A stretch of 64,000 bases of DNA from Bacteroidia bacterium (GCA_030425285.1 JAUIAY010000001.1:1102963-1166962), one strand, 5' to 3'; positions 48,038 to 57,724 are shown, numbered from the stretch's first letter. Notes: generated by a model from the letters alone, not told the origin. Made by a program: numbers and translations.

Positions 48038-48068
48038 TTGTTTTTTACAAAATATATAAATATGTTTA
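48038..48068 (+). promoter_or_regulatory. Probable gldKLMN promoter
   Basis: TTG (48038-48040), a 20-base spacer and TATGTTTA (48061-48068), which differs from TAnnTTTG only in the last base. The start would lie about 44 bases before gldK. Confidence 0.45.
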
Positions 48069-48117
48069 CGCTCTTAAAATTTTTAAGGCAATTATTAACC
48101 TCGAGTTTTCTATGGAT

Positions 48118-49488
48118 ATGAAGAAATTATTTTTATTAACCGCAGTTTTAGCTATACTGACAAGTTGTGGCTCTGGTGACAGGGGTCAGTTAGTAGGAGT
48201 TAAAGGAAAAAAATGGCATCCCGAGAAGCCATATGGTATGGAATTAGTACCTGGTGGGGCATTTATAATGGGTAAAGCAGACGACGATCTTGCTGGAATT
48301 CATGATGCACCCGCAAAGACCGTTACGGTGCGTTCATTTTATATGGATGCTACCGAAATCACTAATAGTGAGTACAAACAATTTGTAGAATGGGTTCGTG
48401 ACTCAACTATTAGAACCCGTTTGGCTATTTTGGCCGATGAAGTTGGTATGACTCAAGCTGACGCTGGAACAATTGGTGATTATGCTTTCCTTGATGCCGA
48501 TCCAGATAATATGTCTGTATATGAAAAGTATATGTATGACAACTATGCAGGATTAGGTCCTACAGGATACGAAGGCAGAAAGCTTAATAAGGATATTGAT
48601 ATTGAGTTTGATACAGCTAATTATATTGATGAATATTATGCCGAAGTTATGGACACTATGTACCTACCTATGGAAGAGTCCTATAATGGGCAACGTACTT
48701 GGGACGTAACCAAGTTTAAGTTCCAATATAAATATATGGATATTGAAAAAGCGGCCAAAGCTAAACACAAAGGTCAAAAGCGTTCTGAATTTGTCATTAC
48801 AGAAGAAGTAGAGATATATCCAGATACTACAGCTTGGATTCGTGATTTTGCGTATTCATATAACGAGCCAATGCACAACGATTATTTCTGGCATGCTGCT
48901 TATGACGAATACCCAGTAGTAGGTGTGTCTTGGAAACAAGCTAAAGCATTTTGTGAATGGAGAACATTGTACCATAATGCTTATAGAAAAGACAAGAAAA
49001 AGCACAATGTACCTAAATACCGTTTGCCTTCTGAAGCTGAATGGGAATATGCGGCTAGAGGAGGTCTTCAAGCAGCAACCTATCCTTGGGGTGGACCTTA
49101 TACGAAAAACGATAGAGGTTGTTTTATGGCAAACTTTAAACCTTTAAGAGGTGACTACGCTGCCGACCAGGCGTTGTATACAGTAGAAGCAAAATCTTAT
49201 GAGCCAAACGATTATAATTTATATAATATGGCTGGTAACGTTTCAGAATGGGTTCATGCATCCTATGACCCGTCTTCTTACGAGTTTGTTTCGTCAATAA
49301 ACCCAAGTGTAAATGATGTTAACAATGAGCGTAAAGTTGTTCGTGGTGGTTCTTGGAAAGACGTTGCTTATTACATGCAGGTGAGTTCAAGAGATTACGA
49401 ATATGCTGATTCAGCAAGAAGTTACATAGGTTTTAGAACTGTACAGGATTATATGGGTACAGATGTAACTTTAAACGCAAAAAACTAA
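48118..49488 (+). CDS. gldK: Type IX secretion/gliding lipoprotein GldK
   Basis: A 456-residue outer-membrane lipoprotein (LAILTSC, lipidated Cys17) that forms a ring with GldN in the type IX secretion system. It has the FGE-like fold (MELVPGGAFIMGKADDD; VVGVSWKQAKAFCEWR; RGGSWKDVAYYMQVS). Compared with the true FGE at 4517, both catalytic cysteines are absent, so it is a structural homologue. An ATG two codons upstream (48112) is also possible; the signal sequence favours 48118. Confidence 0.96.
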   Translation: MKKLFLLTAVLAILTSCGSGDRGQLVGVKGKKWHPEKPYGMELVPGGAFIMGKADDDLAGIHDAPAKTVTVRSFYMDATEITNSEYKQFVEWVRDSTIRTRLAILADEVGMTQADAGTIGDYAFLDADPDNMSVYEKYMYDNYAGLGPTGYEGRKLNKDIDIEFDTANYIDEYYAEVMDTMYLPMEESYNGQRTWDVTKFKFQYKYMDIEKAAKAKHKGQKRSEFVITEEVEIYPDTTAWIRDFAYSYNEPMHNDYFWHAAYDEYPVVGVSWKQAKAFCEWRTLYHNAYRKDKKKHNVPKYRLPSEAEWEYAARGGLQAATYPWGGPYTKNDRGCFMANFKPLRGDYAADQALYTVEAKSYEPNDYNLYNMAGNVSEWVHASYDPSSYEFVSSINPSVNDVNNERKVVRGGSWKDVAYYMQVSSRDYEYADSARSYIGFRTVQDYMGTDVTLNAKN

Positions 49489-49555
49489 AAAAATAACTAT
49501 AACTAAATTTAATTTAACTACCTAAGTATCACACTTAACTAAAAAACCGGAAATT

Positions 49556-50203
49556 ATGGCAGGACAATCAAGAGCATTTAAGAAATTCATGGCAATGGCT
49601 TATGGATTAGGAGCATCAATTGTAATTATTGGAGCACTTTTTAAGATTATTCACTTTGAAATTGGACCACTAACAGGTAACGTCATGTTAACAATAGGTC
49701 TTGTAACTGAAGCAATTATTTTTGCGCTTTCAGCTTTTGAACCTGTTGATGATGATTTAGATTGGTCATTAGTTTACCCAGAATTAGCGGGTGGAGTTAG
49801 TACAACTAAGAAAAAAGAGCAACCAAAAGATGCTGAAGGTTTATTGTCTAAAAAATTAGACGATTTATTAAAAGAAGCTAAAATTGATGGTGAATTAATG
49901 AGTTCTTTAGGAAACAGCATCAAAAACTTTGAAGGTGCAGCAAAAGGAATCGCTCCTACAGTAGATTCTATTGCAGCTACTAAAAAGTATGGTGAAGAGT
50001 TATCATTGGCAGCAGCTCAAATGGAATCTTTAAACAGTCTTTATAAAGTACAATTAGAAAGCGTTAACCGTCAGGCAGCTATTAATGAAGAAGCTGTTGA
50101 AAATGCTACAAAACTTAAAGAACAAATGCAATCATTGGCATCTAACTTATCATCATTGAATGGTGTTTATGGAGGAATGCTTTCTGCAATGAACAAAAGC
50201 TAA
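49556..50203 (+). CDS. gldL: Type IX secretion motor subunit GldL
   Basis: A 215-residue inner-membrane protein with two N-terminal helices (about 14-33 and 40-62) and a coiled-coil cytoplasmic part (about 95-200). With GldM it forms the proton-driven motor that powers secretion and gliding. The helix pair with the charged Glu/Lys pattern (ALFKIIHFEIGPLTGN) is typical. It lies 67 bases after gldK. Confidence 0.96.
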   Translation: MAGQSRAFKKFMAMAYGLGASIVIIGALFKIIHFEIGPLTGNVMLTIGLVTEAIIFALSAFEPVDDDLDWSLVYPELAGGVSTTKKKEQPKDAEGLLSKKLDDLLKEAKIDGELMSSLGNSIKNFEGAAKGIAPTVDSIAATKKYGEELSLAAAQMESLNSLYKVQLESVNRQAAINEEAVENATKLKEQMQSLASNLSSLNGVYGGMLSAMNKS

Positions 50204-50258
50204 TTAGTTTAAAAACTAAATAATTTTATTTAACAATAACTAAAAAAACTAATTAGAA

Positions 50259-51809
50259 ATGGCAGGAGGAAAATTATCTGCAAGGCAGAAAATGATTAAC
50301 TTGATGTATTTAATATTCATTGCAATGCTTGCATTAAATATGTCAAAAGAAGTACTATCTGCATTCGGTTTAATGAACGAAAAGTTAACAGAATCGAATG
50401 AGGCAGCTACCGAAAGAAATGATGCGTTTATGCAAGGTTTAGCTGAAAAGGTTTCAGAACAACCAGCTAAATATCAACCATTAAAAGCGCAAGCAGATCA
50501 AATATCAACTTTAGCTAACGATTTTAATTCTTACATAGTTGATCTAAAAGGGAAAATGACAGCTACTGTTGACGACCCTAAAGATTATGAAGTTATGGAC
50601 AAAGGTGATTTCTTGGATGAATACTTTTTCATTGGTGAGAAATTAAAGCCTGAAGGTCAAAAGTTTATTGACGAGATATCGAAGTTTAGAGATGGTGTTG
50701 TGGCTGTTTTAGGAGAAAATCCTGATATGGCTAGTATTGCTGATGATGTTAAAAAGAAATTTGCAACTGACCCAGTAACTAACAGAGATAATAACAAAAT
50801 TGACTGGTTAGATTACCACTACAAAGGTTTCCCATTAGTTGCATCATTGACTAAAATGACACAACTACAAGCTGATGTTAAGGCTACTGAATCAGAAGTA
50901 TTATCATCTATGCTTGCTGGAAAACTTAAGGTAGAGGCATCATTAACTAATTTTGATGCAATTGTTGTACCAGACAAAACAGCATTCTTTAGCGGAGAAG
51001 ATTTTACAGGACGTATTATTCTTGGTAAAAATGATAAAACATTACGTGCTGATAAAGTAATTATCAATGGTCAAACATTAGCTGATACAGCTATGCAAGC
51101 AGGACAAACACTATTGAAGTTCCCTGCTGGAGCTGTTGGAGAACGTGAGATAGAAGGTGAATTCCAATTTAAGGAAGGTGACTCAATTATTTCAATTCCA
51201 GTTAAGTCAACGTATGCAGTTGTACCAAAACCAAATTCAGCAACTATTTCTGCTGATAAAATGAACGTGGTATACCGTGGAGTTGCTAACCCAATGACAA
51301 TTTCTTTTGCAGGTGTTTCAGATAATAATGTATCTGCAAGCGCACCTGGTTTAAGTAAGTCTTCTGGTGTTGGTAAATATGTTATGAATCCTGGTTCTGG
51401 TAGAGAAGTAGCTATTAATGTTACTGGTACATTACCTGATGGAACTAAAGTTAGTGATAGAGCAACATTTAGAATTAAAGATATTCCAAAGCCTACTGGT
51501 ACTGTAAGTGGTCAGGATGGTATTGTGAAGTTACCACGTAATAGTGTTGAGATTTCAACTATTGGTGCTAAATTGGAAGATTTTGATTTCGAATTGCCAA
51601 TTCAAGTAACATCATTTAAAATAAAAGTACCTGGTCAACCATCTGTTTCTGTTAATGGAACGAAGTTGAACAGTCAGGCAAAAAATGCACTACGTAAAGC
51701 AAGACGTGGTGATCAAGTTGCCATATTTGATATTAAAGCTCAAATTAGAGGAAATTCTTCTTATAAGTTAAAAGGAGTTTCTGCTGTAATTGTTGAGATA
51801 ACAAATTAA
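50259..51809 (+). CDS. gldM: Type IX secretion motor subunit GldM
   Basis: A 516-residue bitopic protein: one N-terminal helix (MYLIFIAMLALNMSKEVLSA, about 15-34) and four periplasmic domains ending in immunoglobulin-like strands. It crosses the periplasm and links the GldL motor to the GldK/GldN ring. Normal length for the family. It lies 55 bases after gldL. Confidence 0.96.
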   Translation: MAGGKLSARQKMINLMYLIFIAMLALNMSKEVLSAFGLMNEKLTESNEAATERNDAFMQGLAEKVSEQPAKYQPLKAQADQISTLANDFNSYIVDLKGKMTATVDDPKDYEVMDKGDFLDEYFFIGEKLKPEGQKFIDEISKFRDGVVAVLGENPDMASIADDVKKKFATDPVTNRDNNKIDWLDYHYKGFPLVASLTKMTQLQADVKATESEVLSSMLAGKLKVEASLTNFDAIVVPDKTAFFSGEDFTGRIILGKNDKTLRADKVIINGQTLADTAMQAGQTLLKFPAGAVGEREIEGEFQFKEGDSIISIPVKSTYAVVPKPNSATISADKMNVVYRGVANPMTISFAGVSDNNVSASAPGLSKSSGVGKYVMNPGSGREVAINVTGTLPDGTKVSDRATFRIKDIPKPTGTVSGQDGIVKLPRNSVEISTIGAKLEDFDFELPIQVTSFKIKVPGQPSVSVNGTKLNSQAKNALRKARRGDQVAIFDIKAQIRGNSSYKLKGVSAVIVEITN

Positions 51810-51861
51810 TATAAGGTTTAAACATCTGAATGATAAGCCCTAATAATTAAAATTTAAACAG

Positions 51862-52761
51862 ATGAGATTAAGAAGTTTATTATTAACCGTTTTAAGTGTG
51901 TCTTTTGTGACTACTTCATTTTCGCAAGCTAATCTATTGAGTGCGAAATCACCAGAGGAAATTGGTGTTAGAACTGAAGCACAAAAAGCATTGGACAATG
52001 ATCAACCTTTAGAATACGGATATGTTGACGATAGAGACGTGATGTATTCTAAAATGACATGGGAACGCGTCGTTCTTGATGAGCGTGTGAATTTTCCTTT
52101 GTACTATCCTGTAGACACCAATAATATTGGTAAAAACAGAAGATCATTATTTGACGTGTTATGGAACAGCGTTAAAAAAGGTGAATTAGAAAATATTTAC
52201 GATGATTCTTATTTCACTGCCAAGCGTACCATTAAAGATTTACAAGCTAGTATGTCTAAAATTGATACGTTGGATATTGGTTATGAACAATATAATGCGG
52301 ATGGCTATGTAGACCCAGAATATATTGTAAAGACAGACATTACTTCTTATCACATTAGTGCTTTTTTAATGAAAGGTCTATGGTATTTTGACAAGCGTCA
52401 AGCAGAAATGAAGTATCGTTTAATTGGTATAGCACCAGCTGCACCAGACGTGAACTTCTTGGATTCTGATGATGAGGCTAACAAAGAACCTATTCCATTA
52501 TTTTGGGTTTTCTATCCAGATGCTAGAGAGATTCTACATGAAGCTAAAGCTTTTAATAATGAAAATAGTGCTGTGCCATATAGCTTTGATCACTTGTTAA
52601 ATTCAAGACGATTCAATGGTTATATTTATAAAGAAGAAAATGTTTATGGAGACCGTAAGGTAACCGAATATATTTCTGAAAATGCATTGATGCAGTTATT
52701 GGAATCAGATAGAATTAAGGAGAAGATTAGAAACTTCGAATTAGATATGTGGGCTTATTAA
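51862..52761 (+). CDS. gldN: Type IX secretion protein GldN
   Basis: A 299-residue periplasmic protein with a signal peptide (about 1-20, SFVTTSFSQ) that binds GldK. The family pattern (MTWERVVLDERVNFPLYYPV; FWVFYPDAREILHEAKAFN) is intact. It is the last gene of gldKLMN, with a terminator 22 bases after the stop. Confidence 0.96.
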   Translation: MRLRSLLLTVLSVSFVTTSFSQANLLSAKSPEEIGVRTEAQKALDNDQPLEYGYVDDRDVMYSKMTWERVVLDERVNFPLYYPVDTNNIGKNRRSLFDVLWNSVKKGELENIYDDSYFTAKRTIKDLQASMSKIDTLDIGYEQYNADGYVDPEYIVKTDITSYHISAFLMKGLWYFDKRQAEMKYRLIGIAPAAPDVNFLDSDDEANKEPIPLFWVFYPDAREILHEAKAFNNENSAVPYSFDHLLNSRRFNGYIYKEENVYGDRKVTEYISENALMQLLESDRIKEKIRNFELDMWAY

Positions 52762-52780
52762 TAAGTCTTGTAATAAAAGG

Positions 52781-52812
52781 TTTAAACGCTCACTTTTCAG
52801 TGAGCGTTTTTT
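52781..52812 (+). terminator. Terminator of the gldKLMN operon
   Basis: AAACGCTCACT/AGTGAGCGTTT (52784-52794 and 52799-52809) followed by T-run. Confidence 0.93.
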
Positions 52813-52846
52813 ATTGCGATATTTGCAAAAGATTTTACAAAATTGA

Positions 52847-53896
52847 ATGCTGAAAAAAATAGATTATATAGTTGTTGGTTGTGGTTTGGCAGGTATTGCA
52901 TTTTGTGAGCAGTTGCGAAAACATCATAAATCATTTTTACTGTTTGATGATGGTTCCCAACAATCATCTTTAGTAGCTGCAGGGATGTACAACCCAGTAA
53001 TTCTAAAACGTTTTTCAGAAGTTTGGATGGCCAACGAGCAATTACGGATTGCAAAACCATTTTACGTCAGCCTTGAGAAACTTCTTAATGTTCAGATAGA
53101 TTATAAATTCCGTTTATTGAGAAGGTTTTCCTCTATTGAAGAACAGAATCAATGGTTTTCTGCCATGGACAAACCTAAATTAGAACCCTTTTTATCCGGT
53201 AACCTTGTTAAAAACAACAATCCTTATATTGATGCGCCATTTGGTTTTGGAGAAGTTTTACATTCTGGAAGAATAGATACCAATACATTAATTGAAAACT
53301 ACTTGTTTATTTTAGAAAAAAACAAGCTTTTGAAAAGAAACAAATTTGATCACCAAAAGCTTGACGTGCATAAAAGTCTTATCGAATATGAGAATATTCA
53401 AGCAAGTAACATCGTGTTTTGTGAAGGATTTGGAATGAAAAAAAACCCGTATTTTAATCAATTGCCATTAAACGGTACAAAAGGAGAGGTGTTGACTATT
53501 GATGCACCGAGTTTGAATATGGATTTTGCTTTAAAATCTTCGGTATTTATAATTCCAGAGGGTAATCATAAATATGCTGTGGGAGCAACTTATAATTGGG
53601 TGGATAAAACTCATATTATTACTGAAGATGCTAAAAAGGAGCTGACTGAAAAATTGAAAAGTTTCTTATTATGTGATTTTAAAGTAGTTAATCAAGTAGC
53701 AGGTATTCGCCCTACAGTAAAGGATAGAAGGCCATTGGTAGGGACTCATACTAAACACAAAAAAGTTCACATACTGAACGGTTTAGGAACACGAGGTGTT
53801 ATGATTGCGCCATATATTGCTGAAGAATTATTCAACCATATAGAAATAGGCAAACCCATAAATCCAGAAATAGACATTACTCGGTTTTCTTCTTGA
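52847..53896 (+). CDS. FAD-dependent oxidoreductase, DadA-like
   Basis: A 349-residue cytoplasmic flavoprotein. The FAD-binding Rossmann motif is VVGCGLAGIAFCEQL near the N-terminus, and the C-terminal FAD contact is NGLGTRGVMIAPY. The layout is that of glycine/D-amino-acid oxidase-type enzymes (DAO family), including GIRPTVKDRRPLVG. The substrate is unknown. The gene follows gldN in many Flavobacteria, as I recall. It overlaps the convergent DUF983 gene by 20 bases. Confidence 0.88.
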   Translation: MLKKIDYIVVGCGLAGIAFCEQLRKHHKSFLLFDDGSQQSSLVAAGMYNPVILKRFSEVWMANEQLRIAKPFYVSLEKLLNVQIDYKFRLLRRFSSIEEQNQWFSAMDKPKLEPFLSGNLVKNNNPYIDAPFGFGEVLHSGRIDTNTLIENYLFILEKNKLLKRNKFDHQKLDVHKSLIEYENIQASNIVFCEGFGMKKNPYFNQLPLNGTKGEVLTIDAPSLNMDFALKSSVFIIPEGNHKYAVGATYNWVDKTHIITEDAKKELTEKLKSFLLCDFKVVNQVAGIRPTVKDRRPLVGTHTKHKKVHILNGLGTRGVMIAPYIAEELFNHIEIGKPINPEIDITRFSS

Positions 53897-54269
53897 CTAG
53901 ATTTTTGTCGTAGTGCATAAAGAAGTTAATCCAAATATTTCGAGATAAGCGCATGATAATTGGTGCAAACACTATAAGCGTGCCAATAATAGATATAAAG
54001 ACGATTTGCAGACTTGCACCTAGAAAGAGATAGCTTATTACAAAAGCAGCCACAGCAAAAGCGATACCCACAGCATAACTCACGTACATAGAACCGTAGA
54101 AAAATGAAGGTTCCATACGATATTTAGTACCGCAATGTGAGCATTTTTCACCTATTCTCAAGACATCAGTGAGCACATAAGGGTTTTTGTTTTCGTACAT
54201 GGATTCCTGGTGGCATTTTGGACAAGCACCAGTCAAAATACTATATAACTTGGTTCCTTTTTTAATCAT
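53877..54269 (-). CDS. DUF983 zinc-ribbon membrane protein
   Basis: A 130-residue protein with an N-terminal zinc ribbon (CPKCH and CSHCG) and two membrane helices (about 65-90 and 93-112). DUF983 members are linked in some bacteria to cytochrome oxidase genes; here no such gene is near. The frame runs to 54329, but a -7 element at 54303-54310 lies inside that extension, so the Met at 54269 (MIKKGTKLYSILTG) is used. Confidence 0.88.
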   Translation of the reverse strand: MIKKGTKLYSILTGACPKCHQESMYENKNPYVLTDVLRIGEKCSHCGTKYRMEPSFFYGSMYVSYAVGIAFAVAAFVISYLFLGASLQIVFISIIGTLIVFAPIIMRLSRNIWINFFMHYDKNLVKKKTE

Positions 54270-54302
54270 CTTTAAAAGTTTACTTTTGCACTTTGGGTTA
54301 TA

Positions 54303-54329
54303 CAAAATTAACCTTTTAAACGACATCAA
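54303..54329 (-). promoter_or_regulatory. Promoter of the DUF983 gene
   Basis: The minus strand has TTG (54327-54329), 16 bases, then TAATTTTG (54303-54310), matching the -7 consensus with slightly short spacing. The predicted start at about 54297 leaves a 28-base leader to 54269. Confidence 0.55.
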
Positions 54330-54349
54330 TTTGTAACTTTTGTAACATA

Positions 54350-56257
54350 ATGCTTAATATTCATAATCTTTCCATTTCATTTCAGGGCGAATATTTATTC
54401 GAGGAAATCACTTTTAAGCTAACATCGGGAGATCGCATTGGTTTAATTGGAAAGAATGGTGCTGGAAAATCAACCATGCTTAAAATTCTTGCTAAAGAAT
54501 TGCAACCTGATTCCGGGCAGATTGCGGCTGATAAAAACCTTAAAATAGGATTTCTGAAACAAGATATTGATTTTGAGTTTGGACGTACGGTTTTAGAGGA
54601 GTCCTACGAAGCATTTACAGAAATAAAAGAAGTTGAAGCCAAACTGGAAGAAATTAATTCTCAACTAGCTGAACGAACCGATTATGAAAGTGACGGTTAT
54701 CATCAGTTAATGGTTGATTTAAATGATTTACAGCATCAATATGAAATTATTGGCGGTTACAATTATCAGGGTGAAACTGAAAAGATACTTCAAGGATTGG
54801 GTTTTAAACGTGATGATTTCAATAATCTTACCGATACATTTTCAGGAGGCTGGCGCATGCGAATTGAGTTGGCTAAATTGTTACTTCAAAACAATGATTT
54901 GCTACTTTTAGATGAGCCTACTAACCATTTGGATATCGAATCTATAATATGGTTGGAGGGATTCCTTAAAAATTATCCCGGAGCAGTAGTCATTGTATCT
55001 CACGATAAAATGTTTTTGGATAATGTTACCAATAGAACCATTGAAATTTCGTTGGGGCGAATTTATGATTACAATAAACCGTATTCAAAATTTTTAGTTT
55101 TAAGGAAAGAGATCAAAGAACAACAACTGGCAACCCAAAAAAACCAAGAAAAGCAAATCCAACAAACTGAACGATTAATAGAAAAGTTCCGAGCCAAAGC
55201 TTCTAAAGCAACTATGGCACAATCGTTAATTAAAAAATTGGATCGCATGGAACGTGTTGAGGTTGATGAAGATGATAACAGTGTCATGTCGTTAAATTTT
55301 CCAGTATCTATTACACCTGGAAAAGTTGTGGTTGAAGCTTTAAATGTGTCTAAAAACTATGACGATTTACAAGTTTTAAAAAGTATCAATCTCACAATAG
55401 CTAGAGATACCAAGACGGCTTTTGTAGGGCAAAATGGTCAGGGGAAATCAACTTTAGCAAAAATTATTGTAGGAGAAATAAAACATCAAGGGGATTTAAA
55501 TTTAGGCCACAATGTTCAAATAGCCTATTTCGCACAAAATCAAGCAGAATATTTAGATGGCGGTAAAACGGTTTTAGATACTATGATTGATGCTGCTAAT
55601 GAAAGTAATCGAAGTCGTGTTCGTGATATTTTAGGAGCCTTTTTATTCCGTGGTGACGAAGTAGAAAAATATGTTCGTGTGTTATCGGGAGGTGAGCGAA
55701 ACAGATTGGCTTTGGCCAAATTGCTGTTACAGCCATTTAATGTATTGGTGATGGATGAGCCTACAAACCATCTGGATATTAAATCAAAAAATGTTTTAAA
55801 GGAAGCCTTAAAGAAATTTGAAGGAACCTTGATTTTAGTGTCTCACGATCGGGATTTCTTACAAGGCTTAACAGATACTGTTTATGAGTTTAAAGACCAA
55901 AAAATAAAGGAGTATTTAGGAAATATCGATTTTTACTTGGAACAACGGAATGTGGAAAACCTTCGAGAAGTTGAGAAGAGAGAAGTTGTAAAGCAGGAGC
56001 CAAAATCGAGTAATAAGAATTCTTATGAATCCCAAAAGAAATTGAAGTCCCTTACAAATAAGTTAAGTAACATTGAGGCTAAAATTAACCAACTGGAAAA
56101 AGAAATAAAAACCATTGATGTAGAGTTGGCCACGAACTATGATGAAGTGGTTTCTGACCCATCATTTTTTGATGAGTATCAAGCCAAAAAAGACAAATTG
56201 GAAACCTTGATGCTTGATTGGGAAACCGTACAAGAAGCTATCGAATCTTACAATTAA
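54350..56257 (+). CDS. ABC-F family ATPase (Uup/EttA-like)
   Basis: A 635-residue soluble protein with two ABC domains in tandem and no membrane segments. Walker A motifs are GKNGAGKSTM and GQNGQGKSTL; signature motifs are FSGGWRMR and LSGGERNR; Walker B motifs end LLDEPTNHLD and VMDEPTNHLD. The inter-domain linker (RAKASKATMAQSLIKKLDRM) and a C-terminal coiled coil (about 560-630) suggest a Uup-like or YdiF-like member acting on ribosomes. Resistance-type ABC-F proteins look similar, but the context is housekeeping. Confidence 0.93.
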   Translation: MLNIHNLSISFQGEYLFEEITFKLTSGDRIGLIGKNGAGKSTMLKILAKELQPDSGQIAADKNLKIGFLKQDIDFEFGRTVLEESYEAFTEIKEVEAKLEEINSQLAERTDYESDGYHQLMVDLNDLQHQYEIIGGYNYQGETEKILQGLGFKRDDFNNLTDTFSGGWRMRIELAKLLLQNNDLLLLDEPTNHLDIESIIWLEGFLKNYPGAVVIVSHDKMFLDNVTNRTIEISLGRIYDYNKPYSKFLVLRKEIKEQQLATQKNQEKQIQQTERLIEKFRAKASKATMAQSLIKKLDRMERVEVDEDDNSVMSLNFPVSITPGKVVVEALNVSKNYDDLQVLKSINLTIARDTKTAFVGQNGQGKSTLAKIIVGEIKHQGDLNLGHNVQIAYFAQNQAEYLDGGKTVLDTMIDAANESNRSRVRDILGAFLFRGDEVEKYVRVLSGGERNRLALAKLLLQPFNVLVMDEPTNHLDIKSKNVLKEALKKFEGTLILVSHDRDFLQGLTDTVYEFKDQKIKEYLGNIDFYLEQRNVENLREVEKREVVKQEPKSSNKNSYESQKKLKSLTNKLSNIEAKINQLEKEIKTIDVELATNYDEVVSDPSFFDEYQAKKDKLETLMLDWETVQEAIESYN

Positions 56258-56298
56258 TAAGTAAATTCTTACATATAAAAGTATTTCAACGAGTATTT

Positions 56299-56329
56299 TT
56301 GGTTTTAAGCGTTCATTGTTCTAATATTG
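56299..56329 (+). promoter_or_regulatory. Probable promoter of the leucine-rich-repeat gene
   Basis: TTG (56299-56301), 20 bases, and TAATATTG (56322-56329), one mismatch from TAnnTTTG. The start would be about 23 bases before the ATG. Confidence 0.45.
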
Positions 56330-56357
56330 ATTCAGATTAATCCCAAATCTATTGAAT

Positions 56358-57173
56358 ATGAAAACTTTAAAACTAACACTACTGTGTCTTTTTTTGACTG
56401 CATTTTCCTTTGCAGGTGTTTCAATTAATGAAAAAGAAGCTTTAATAGCATTATACAATTCAACCAAAGGAGACCAATGGGTCAACACTTGGGATTTGAA
56501 TACATCAATCGATACTTGGTACGGCGTAACTGTTGAAAATAACCAAGTAGTTGCATTGAATTTAGAATTTAATAACCTTCAAGGTAATCTGCCAGGGGAG
56601 TTGGGAAATTTAGTTTATTTAAGAACAATGAATTTAGGTTTCAATAAAATTACGGGTAGTTTGCCAAATTCCATAGGTGAATTAAGAAACTTGGTTTCAT
56701 TGGAATTGTTTATGAACAGTTTAGAAGGTGAGATTCCTACTGAAATAGGCAATCTTTATAACCTAGAGGTTTTAAAATTATATAGTAATAGTCTAACTGG
56801 AGATATTCCAGAATCTATAGAAGGTTTATCAAGTTTAAAAGAAATGTTACTTGGTAGCAATATGTTGTCAGGTACTATTCCAACACAAATAAAATCCCTC
56901 ACCAAATTAGAAAAATTAAGTTTAATCGATAATAAGATTTCTGGTGAGATTCCTGTTGAGATTGCTGCACTAACAGAACTGGAAGAATTGGTTTTAGCAA
57001 GTAATGAATTTACAGGCGATTTGCCGTTTGAGTTATCTTATTTTCCTAAATTATCTACATTTATGGTAAGTGATAACAAATTAAACCAAGAGTACATTAG
57101 TATGGTAAATGGTAATAATCCAAATTTTATGGATTTAAATAGTGTAAATACAACCATTACTGACAATGATTGA
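56358..57173 (+). CDS. Exported leucine-rich-repeat protein
   Basis: A 271-residue protein with a signal peptide (about 1-20, LTAFSFAGVS). After a cap region (ALIALYNSTKGDQWVN) come about eight 24-residue leucine-rich repeats of the plant-specific type, with the pattern L..N.LtG.iP..i..L. No membrane anchor or type IX sorting domain is seen at the end. It could bind proteins or glycans at the cell surface. The ATG at 56358 is used instead of the in-frame TTG at 56352. Confidence 0.85.
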   Translation: MKTLKLTLLCLFLTAFSFAGVSINEKEALIALYNSTKGDQWVNTWDLNTSIDTWYGVTVENNQVVALNLEFNNLQGNLPGELGNLVYLRTMNLGFNKITGSLPNSIGELRNLVSLELFMNSLEGEIPTEIGNLYNLEVLKLYSNSLTGDIPESIEGLSSLKEMLLGSNMLSGTIPTQIKSLTKLEKLSLIDNKISGEIPVEIAALTELEELVLASNEFTGDLPFELSYFPKLSTFMVSDNKLNQEYISMVNGNNPNFMDLNSVNTTITDND

Positions 57174-57200
57174 TTTTAAGTTTTTTAGTAATTGTTATAA

Positions 57201-57229
57201 AAGAGACCAGTAATTGGTCTCTTTTTTTT
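57201..57229 (+). terminator. Terminator of the leucine-rich-repeat gene
   Basis: AGAGACCA/TGGTCTCT (57202-57209 and 57215-57222) with a 5-base loop and a run of seven T. Confidence 0.9.
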
Positions 57230-57240
57230 ATTTTCAATTT

Positions 57241-57423
57241 ATGTTAGAACATTTTTTTACATGTCCGTATTGTTGGGAAACTGTTTCTGTACTGTTAGAC
57301 AGCTCAATTGTGAGTCAACAATATATTGAAGACTGTGAAGTTTGTTGTAACCCTATTCAGTTCTCTATAGAATTTAATGGAGGCGAACTCCATTCTTTTT
57401 CAGCTATTAGTATTGAACAATAA
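57241..57423 (+). CDS. CPXCG-motif cysteine-rich protein
   Basis: A 60-residue protein with two cysteine pairs, CPYC (residues 8-11) and CEVCC (32-36), which likely form a zinc ribbon. It matches the CPXCG family apart from Trp after the first pair (CPYCW). The start at 57241 gives the usual N-terminus MLEHFFTCPYCWE. The function is unknown; it is widespread in Proteobacteria and Bacteroidota. Confidence 0.85.
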   Translation: MLEHFFTCPYCWETVSVLLDSSIVSQQYIEDCEVCCNPIQFSIEFNGGELHSFSAISIEQ

Positions 57424-57441
57424 AATTCTTTTAAAATACGC

Positions 57442-57471
57442 TTGTTATATCTAAAAAGCATTGTATATTTG
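57442..57471 (+). promoter_or_regulatory. Promoter of the initiator tRNA gene
   Basis: TTG (57442-57444), 19 bases, TATATTTG (57464-57471). This fully matches the Bacteroidota consensus; transcription starts a few bases before the tRNA. Confidence 0.8.
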
Positions 57472-57480
57472 CAGTCACAT

Positions 57481-57553
<73 letters not shown>

Positions 57554-57558
57554 CAACA

Positions 57559-57587
57559 AGCCAAATACGAAAGTGTTTGGCTTTTTT
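57559..57587 (+). terminator. Terminator after the tRNA gene
   Basis: AGCCAAATAC-GAAA-GTGTTTGGCT (57559-57582), ten pairs including one G-T, with a GAAA loop, then a T-run. Confidence 0.92.
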
Positions 57588-57640
57588 TGTAAATGAGATT
57601 TGAGAAATATGTTTTTTGAGGTTAAAAGCTCTTGTATTTT

Positions 57641-57670
57641 AAACGGTTTGGTGTTGCCAGACCGTTTTTT
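57641..57670 (+). terminator. Orphan terminator-like hairpin before the protease operon
   Basis: AAACGGTTTGG/CCAGACCGTTT form an 11-pair stem (one G-T) with a 5-base loop, followed by T-run. No gene ends between the tRNA terminator and this hairpin, so it could end a short transcript from 57588-57640, or regulate the operon beginning at 57725. Nothing else is recognisable in 57588-57724. Confidence 0.65.
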
Positions 57671-57724
57671 ATGGTTTTATATGAGATTTTTTTTTTAAAT
57701 TGATGCTCAGATGCTATTAATCCA

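Noticed and set aside
56358-57173. Type IX secretion cargo with leucine-rich repeats
   Set aside because: The repeats run almost to the C-terminus, leaving no room for a sorting domain.
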